From NCBI GenBank assembly GCA_945830395.1, contig CALZYE010000003.1, forward strand, positions 1 to 64,000: a stretch of DNA of 64,000 bases, given 5' to 3'. Each line of letters begins with the position of its first letter. Position 1 is the first letter of the stretch. The notes under the pieces were generated by a model. That model was not told the origin of the DNA. It made no database searches and worked only from the letters and a program-made list of their open reading frames with translations. The DNA is from an uncultured Clostridia bacterium (lineage in GTDB: Bacteria; Bacillota; Clostridia; Peptostreptococcales; Anaerovoracaceae). Position numbers and translations under genes: made by a program. Below, piece by piece: positions 59,628-64,000 of this stretch.

Positions 59628-60827
59628 ATGAACATTTCTAACAGAGTAGAATCAATGCAGTTTTCACCGATCAGAAAATTCAATCCGGTGGCAATTAAAG
59701 CTGAAAAAGCGGGAAAGAAAATCTATCACTTAAACATTGGACAGCCTGATGTAGAAACACCAGAATGTTTCATGGATGCTATCAGAAACTTTGACGAAAA
59801 GGTTATAGCATATGCAGAGTCCGGTGGTCGTCCTGAGCTTGTTGAAGCGGTTAAGGATTATTACAACACCTATGACATCAAGCTTGATGCATCGGATATT
59901 ATGGTAACAAACGGCGGTTCAGAGGCTCTAAGCATGACTTTTATCACACTTTTGAACGAAGGTGATGAGGTACTGGTTCCTGAACCGTATTACACAAACT
60001 ATTCAACATTTGCACTTATGGCGGGCGGAATCGTTAAGCCTATTACAACCGCTGCCGAAGACGGCTATTTTTATGCCGATGCCGCAAAAATTGAGGCTTG
60101 CATCACTCCTAAGACAAGGGCAATCTGTTGCCTTGAACCGGGCAATCCTACCGGAAATGTATTAACTTTGGATGAAATGAGAGTTATATGCGAAGTTGCG
60201 GAAAAACACGACTTGATGATTATAGCTGATGAAGTTTACAGAGAATTCGTTTATGACGGAAGAACTCCGGCTTCCTTCGGACAGCTTGAAGAATATGCAG
60301 ACCGCGTAATCATAATAGATTCCGTCTCGAAGAGATTTTCTGCTTGCGGCGCAAGAATAGGTCTTTGCATTTCAAAGAACAAGGAATTCATGGCAGGAAT
60401 CATGAAGATTGCTCAGGGAAGGCTTTGCGTTTCAACCGTTGATCAGATTGCTTCCGCAGCGCTTTTCCGTCTCCCTCAGTCTTATTACGACGAAGTTAAA
60501 GCAGAATACTGCGGAAGAAGAGATGTGGTTGTGGAAGAACTTAATAAGATCCCGGGATTCAGTGCAACAGTTCCCGGAGGAGCCTTCTATATGACATGTA
60601 AACTTCCCGTTGATGACATAGAAGACTTCCTGATGTTCCTATTGGAAGAATTTGAGGATAATGGCGAGTCCGTTATGTTTGCTCCGGCAGAGGGTTTTTA
60701 TGCCACACCGGGACTTGGCAAGGATGAAATCCGAATCGCTTATGTTTTAAAACAGGAAGACATGAAGAGAGGCGTTGAGCTCATTCGTCTCGGACTTGAA
60801 GCCTACAACAAAAAATTAGGTAAATAA
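59628..60827 (+). CDS. Pyridoxal-phosphate-dependent aminotransferase (class I/II, AspC-like)
   Basis: LNIGQPDVETP; NGGSEALSMTF; LEPGNPTGNV; DSVSKRFSACGARIG. Confidence 0.94.
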   Translation: MNISNRVESMQFSPIRKFNPVAIKAEKAGKKIYHLNIGQPDVETPECFMDAIRNFDEKVIAYAESGGRPELVEAVKDYYNTYDIKLDASDIMVTNGGSEALSMTFITLLNEGDEVLVPEPYYTNYSTFALMAGGIVKPITTAAEDGYFYADAAKIEACITPKTRAICCLEPGNPTGNVLTLDEMRVICEVAEKHDLMIIADEVYREFVYDGRTPASFGQLEEYADRVIIIDSVSKRFSACGARIGLCISKNKEFMAGIMKIAQGRLCVSTVDQIASAALFRLPQSYYDEVKAEYCGRRDVVVEELNKIPGFSATVPGGAFYMTCKLPVDDIEDFLMFLLEEFEDNGESVMFAPAEGFYATPGLGKDEIRIAYVLKQEDMKRGVELIRLGLEAYNKKLGK

Positions 60828-60841
60828 TCGGAGGAAATCGG

Positions 60842-63460
60842 ATGAAATTATCACCAATGATGGAGCAGTACATGGAAGTTAAAAAGCAGTACGAAGACTG
60901 CATACTGTTCTTTCGTCTGGGTGATTTCTATGAGATGTTTTTCGATGATGCCAAGTTGGTCTCCAGACTTCTTGAGCTGACTTTAACCGGTAAAAACTGC
61001 GGCTTGGAAGAGCGGGCTCCTATGTGCGGAGTTCCTTTCCATGCCGCTGATTCATATATTGAAAAATTAGTTAAGATGGGATACAAAGTTGCCATAGGAG
61101 AGCAGCTTGAAGATCCTGCAGAAACTAAAGGCATGGTTAAAAGAGGCGTTGTGAGAGTAGTGACCCCCGGAACCGTACTTTCAGATACAATGCTTAAGGA
61201 AAAGGAGAACAACTATCTGGCATCGGCTTATATTACCGGAAACGGAATGGCAGTTGCATACTGCGATATTTCCACCGGAGAATTATATATGACTGAGAAA
61301 ATCGGCGGAAGCAATCTGTACGAGGATCTTATAAACGAACTGGTAAAAATAAATGCAAGCGAAATTCTCATAAACGAGGACTTCTTAGAAATTTATGACG
61401 AGCAGGAAATAGCGCTTTTGACAGATTCTTTCTTACATGGAATACCCGGCTCATATTATTCAAAAACAACGGCAGAAACGGCAATTAAAGCTCAGTTCGG
61501 CAATGTTTCCCTAACGACACTGGGACTTGACGGCCGTGATTTTTGCGTTTTTGCAATTGGCGCGCTTTTATCATATCTGCTGGAAACTCAAAAACAAAAT
61601 TTAAAACAAATAACACAGTGCAGTTTCTACGAAATCGGAAACCACATGTCTTTAGACAAGGCCACTATCAGAAACCTTGAAATTACAGAGACATTATATG
61701 ATAAAAACCTGAAAGGCTCACTGCTTTGGGTTCTGGATAAAACCTCCACGGCAATGGGAGGAAGAAAGTTAAAACAATGGCTCAGAGAACCTCTGAATAA
61801 CTCCAAAGAGATAAATTTGAGACTTGACGCCGTGGAAACCTTGGTAAATAATCCGCTGCTTTTAAATGAAGCAAGAGAAAATCTCAAGCATATATATGAT
61901 TTTGAGAGGCTTGCAGGCAGAATCGCATCGGGAAATGCCAACGGAAGAGATTTAATATCCCTTAGAAATTCAATAGGTCTTTTGCCCGACATCAAACACA
62001 TTCTTTCCTCATTAGGCGATAGACTTCTTGAATCACTAAATGAGGATATAGACGGTTTGGAAGATGTTTTTAACATAATAAAAAGTTCGATAGTTGAAGT
62101 TCCTCCTTACACTGTTAAAGAAGGCGGCATAATAGCAGATGGATATTCCAAAGAGCTTGACGATCTGAAATTTTCCATAAAAGATGCCAAAGAATGGATT
62201 GCCCAGCTGGAACAGAAAGAAAAGGAGCGAACGGGAATCACTCATTTACGGGTGGGGTACAACAAGGTATTCGGATACTACATCGAAATCAGCAAATCAA
62301 ATCTTGACCAGACTCCCGACGAGTATATAAGAAAGCAAACTTTAGTGGGAAAAGAGCGTTTTATCACGCCGAAACTGAAGGAAATGGAAAGCTTGGTGCT
62401 TAATGCCGAAACCAAAATCAACAAACTGGAATATGAAATATTCACAAGTTTGAGAGCGGAGATAGAAAGCTACATCAAGCTTATACAAAAAACATCTAAA
62501 AGTATTGCCATCCTCGATGTCCTTTGCTCATATGCTGTTTGCAGTATGAGACTTGGGTATGTTAAACCGAAGGTTGATGACAGCCTGATTTTAGAGATAA
62601 ATAACGGAAGGCATCCCGTAATCGAGCAGACAACAGAGCAGGGACTTTTCGTTTCAAACAATACCTACATGGATGATGACAGCTCAGCCATGCTCATAAT
62701 TACAGGTCCGAACATGGCAGGTAAATCCACATACATGAGACAAACTGCTCTTATAGTTCTGATGGCACAGACAGGGTGCTTTGTTCCTGCCGATTCAGCC
62801 CATATAGGCGTGTGCGACAGAATCTTTACAAGAATCGGCGCATCGGACAATCTCGCCCAAGGGCAATCGACTTTCTATGTGGAAATGAGCGAACTGGCAT
62901 ATATTCTCAGAAGTGCAAAGGAACGCAGTCTTATAATACTTGATGAGATAGGAAGAGGGACAAGTACATATGACGGACTTTCTATAGCCTGGGCAACGGT
63001 GGAATATCTTTGCAATGAAAAAAAGCATATAAGGACTTTATTTGCAACTCATTATCACGAATTGACCGTCCTTGAGGAACAGATTAAAGGCGTAGTGAAT
63101 TTGAATGTTGAGGTTTCAGAAGATGGCGGCAATATTGTATTTTTACATAAAATAGTCCCCGGAAATGCAAATCAAAGTTACGGCGTTCATGTGGCAAAAC
63201 TTGCAGGAGTTCCCAAGGTATTACTGGACAATGCGGAAAACAAACTTTTCAGGTTGGAAAGAAACAGCGAAAGCAATACCATAACCAAAAGTTTTACCTC
63301 TGAGAACAAAGATAACTTACATGCTGCAGAGCAGATTTCATTTTTTGCACCTGAATCAAACCCTGCAGTTGAAGAGCTTAAAAAGCTGAATCTAATGGAA
63401 ATAACACCATCACAAGCCATCAGGATTTTAGAAGATTTAAAGGAAATGATAGATGATTAA
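60842..63460 (+). CDS. mutS: DNA mismatch repair protein MutS
   Basis: DCILFFRLGDFYEMFFDDA; TGPNMAGKSTYMRQTALIVLMAQ; DEIGRGTSTYDGLSIAWA; ATHYHELT. Confidence 0.98.
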   Translation: MKLSPMMEQYMEVKKQYEDCILFFRLGDFYEMFFDDAKLVSRLLELTLTGKNCGLEERAPMCGVPFHAADSYIEKLVKMGYKVAIGEQLEDPAETKGMVKRGVVRVVTPGTVLSDTMLKEKENNYLASAYITGNGMAVAYCDISTGELYMTEKIGGSNLYEDLINELVKINASEILINEDFLEIYDEQEIALLTDSFLHGIPGSYYSKTTAETAIKAQFGNVSLTTLGLDGRDFCVFAIGALLSYLLETQKQNLKQITQCSFYEIGNHMSLDKATIRNLEITETLYDKNLKGSLLWVLDKTSTAMGGRKLKQWLREPLNNSKEINLRLDAVETLVNNPLLLNEARENLKHIYDFERLAGRIASGNANGRDLISLRNSIGLLPDIKHILSSLGDRLLESLNEDIDGLEDVFNIIKSSIVEVPPYTVKEGGIIADGYSKELDDLKFSIKDAKEWIAQLEQKEKERTGITHLRVGYNKVFGYYIEISKSNLDQTPDEYIRKQTLVGKERFITPKLKEMESLVLNAETKINKLEYEIFTSLRAEIESYIKLIQKTSKSIAILDVLCSYAVCSMRLGYVKPKVDDSLILEINNGRHPVIEQTTEQGLFVSNNTYMDDDSSAMLIITGPNMAGKSTYMRQTALIVLMAQTGCFVPADSAHIGVCDRIFTRIGASDNLAQGQSTFYVEMSELAYILRSAKERSLIILDEIGRGTSTYDGLSIAWATVEYLCNEKKHIRTLFATHYHELTVLEEQIKGVVNLNVEVSEDGGNIVFLHKIVPGNANQSYGVHVAKLAGVPKVLLDNAENKLFRLERNSESNTITKSFTSENKDNLHAAEQISFFAPESNPAVEELKKLNLMEITPSQAIRILEDLKEMIDD

Positions 63461-64000
63461 AATACTTGAGAAACATATAGCCGATAAAATTGCCGCAGGA
63501 GAGGTAATAGAACGCCCTATATCAATCATCAAGGAACTTGTTGAAAATTCAATAGATGCAGGGGCAACATCCATAACCTGTGAGATAAAAAACGGAGGAA
63601 AAACTTATATAAGAGTAACCGATAACGGCTGCGGAATTCCAAAAGATGAATGCGAGACAGCTTTCTTTCGTCATGCCACCAGCAAAATATCTACGGTTAA
63701 CGATTTAAAAGGAATAAAGAGCTTAGGTTTTAGGGGTGAAGCCCTTGCAAGCATAGCTGCGGTAACAAACACAACCCTTATAACTAAGACTGCAGAGTCC
63801 AAGATAGGATGCCGTCTCGTCATCCACGGCGGTGAAATTATTGAAAACACAGGGTTAGGATGTCCATCAGGCACAACCGTAATCGTAAACGACTTGTTTT
63901 ATAATATGCCGGCAAGGAGAGAATTTCTTAAATCGGACGGGGCTGAAAGCAGCTTGATTATTCAGTTCATATCGGAAATGGCACTTGCTTATGCAAATAT
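63453..64000 (+). CDS. mutL: DNA mismatch repair protein MutL, 3' truncated by window edge (not in the ORF track)
   Basis: MIKILEKHIADKIAAGEVIERPISIIKELVENSIDAGATSI...DNGCGIP...FRHATSKI...LGFRGEALASIAAV; overlaps the mutS stop by 8 nt. Confidence 0.97.
   Translation, partial: MIKILEKHIADKIAAGEVIERPISIIKELVENSIDAGATSITCEIKNGGKTYIRVTDNGCGIPKDECETAFFRHATSKISTVNDLKGIKSLGFRGEALASIAAVTNTTLITKTAESKIGCRLVIHGGEIIENTGLGCPSGTTVIVNDLFYNMPARREFLKSDGAESSLIIQFISEMALAYAN

Noticed and set aside
1-64000. CRISPR arrays, IS elements, prophage or defence islands
   Set aside because: No regularly spaced direct repeats, transposase, integrase or phage genes were seen. Apart from the Tad tail and the VaFE locus the region is housekeeping.

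Overview
The window is a low-GC Firmicutes (Clostridia-like) chromosomal segment. It is densely coded and almost entirely housekeeping on the + strand. The left edge holds the tail of a Tad/TadE-type pilus-associated locus (truncated DUF5702-like CDS, TadE-like pseudopilin, DUF6382-like protein). A minus-strand block follows: ispH-S1 fusion, rluD-like, nadK, pepF. The + strand then carries murI, a YkvI-like transporter, an M16 peptidase, dut, dgt-like, dnaG, rpoD, trmK, a Nif3-like gene, rnpB RNA, MATE, a giant 2-hydroxyacyl-CoA dehydratase/activase fusion, a VaFE/SpaA surface protein with a cysteine-peptidase-like head, yebC, a 6S-like ncRNA, polA, coaE, two tRNA-Leu genes, yajC, secDF, relA/spoT, an MBL-fold gene, hemZ, hisS, aspS, nadD, yqeK, rsfS, leuS, rnj, ylbF, efp, mltG, an O-methyltransferase, a U32 peptidase, a CBS/CorC-type protein, an Asp23 gene, nusB, a TsaD paralog, xseA/B, ispA, dxs, tlyA, an aminotransferase, mutS and the start of mutL (runs off the right edge). 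I saw no CRISPR array, IS element or prophage. The most interesting signals are: (1) a ~200-nt structured, terminator-ending leader RNA with a repeated GGAAATCAAT motif and overlapping helices, upstream of the VaFE surface protein; (2) that protein's architecture and atypical sorting-like C-terminus; (3) an in-frame Shine-Dalgarno plus ATG at the IspH/S1 junction; (4) a TadE-like pseudopilin with a duplicated Cys module; (5) a 6S-like ncRNA between yebC and polA with its own near-consensus promoter. No database searches or folding programs were run. Family names rest on motif recognition.
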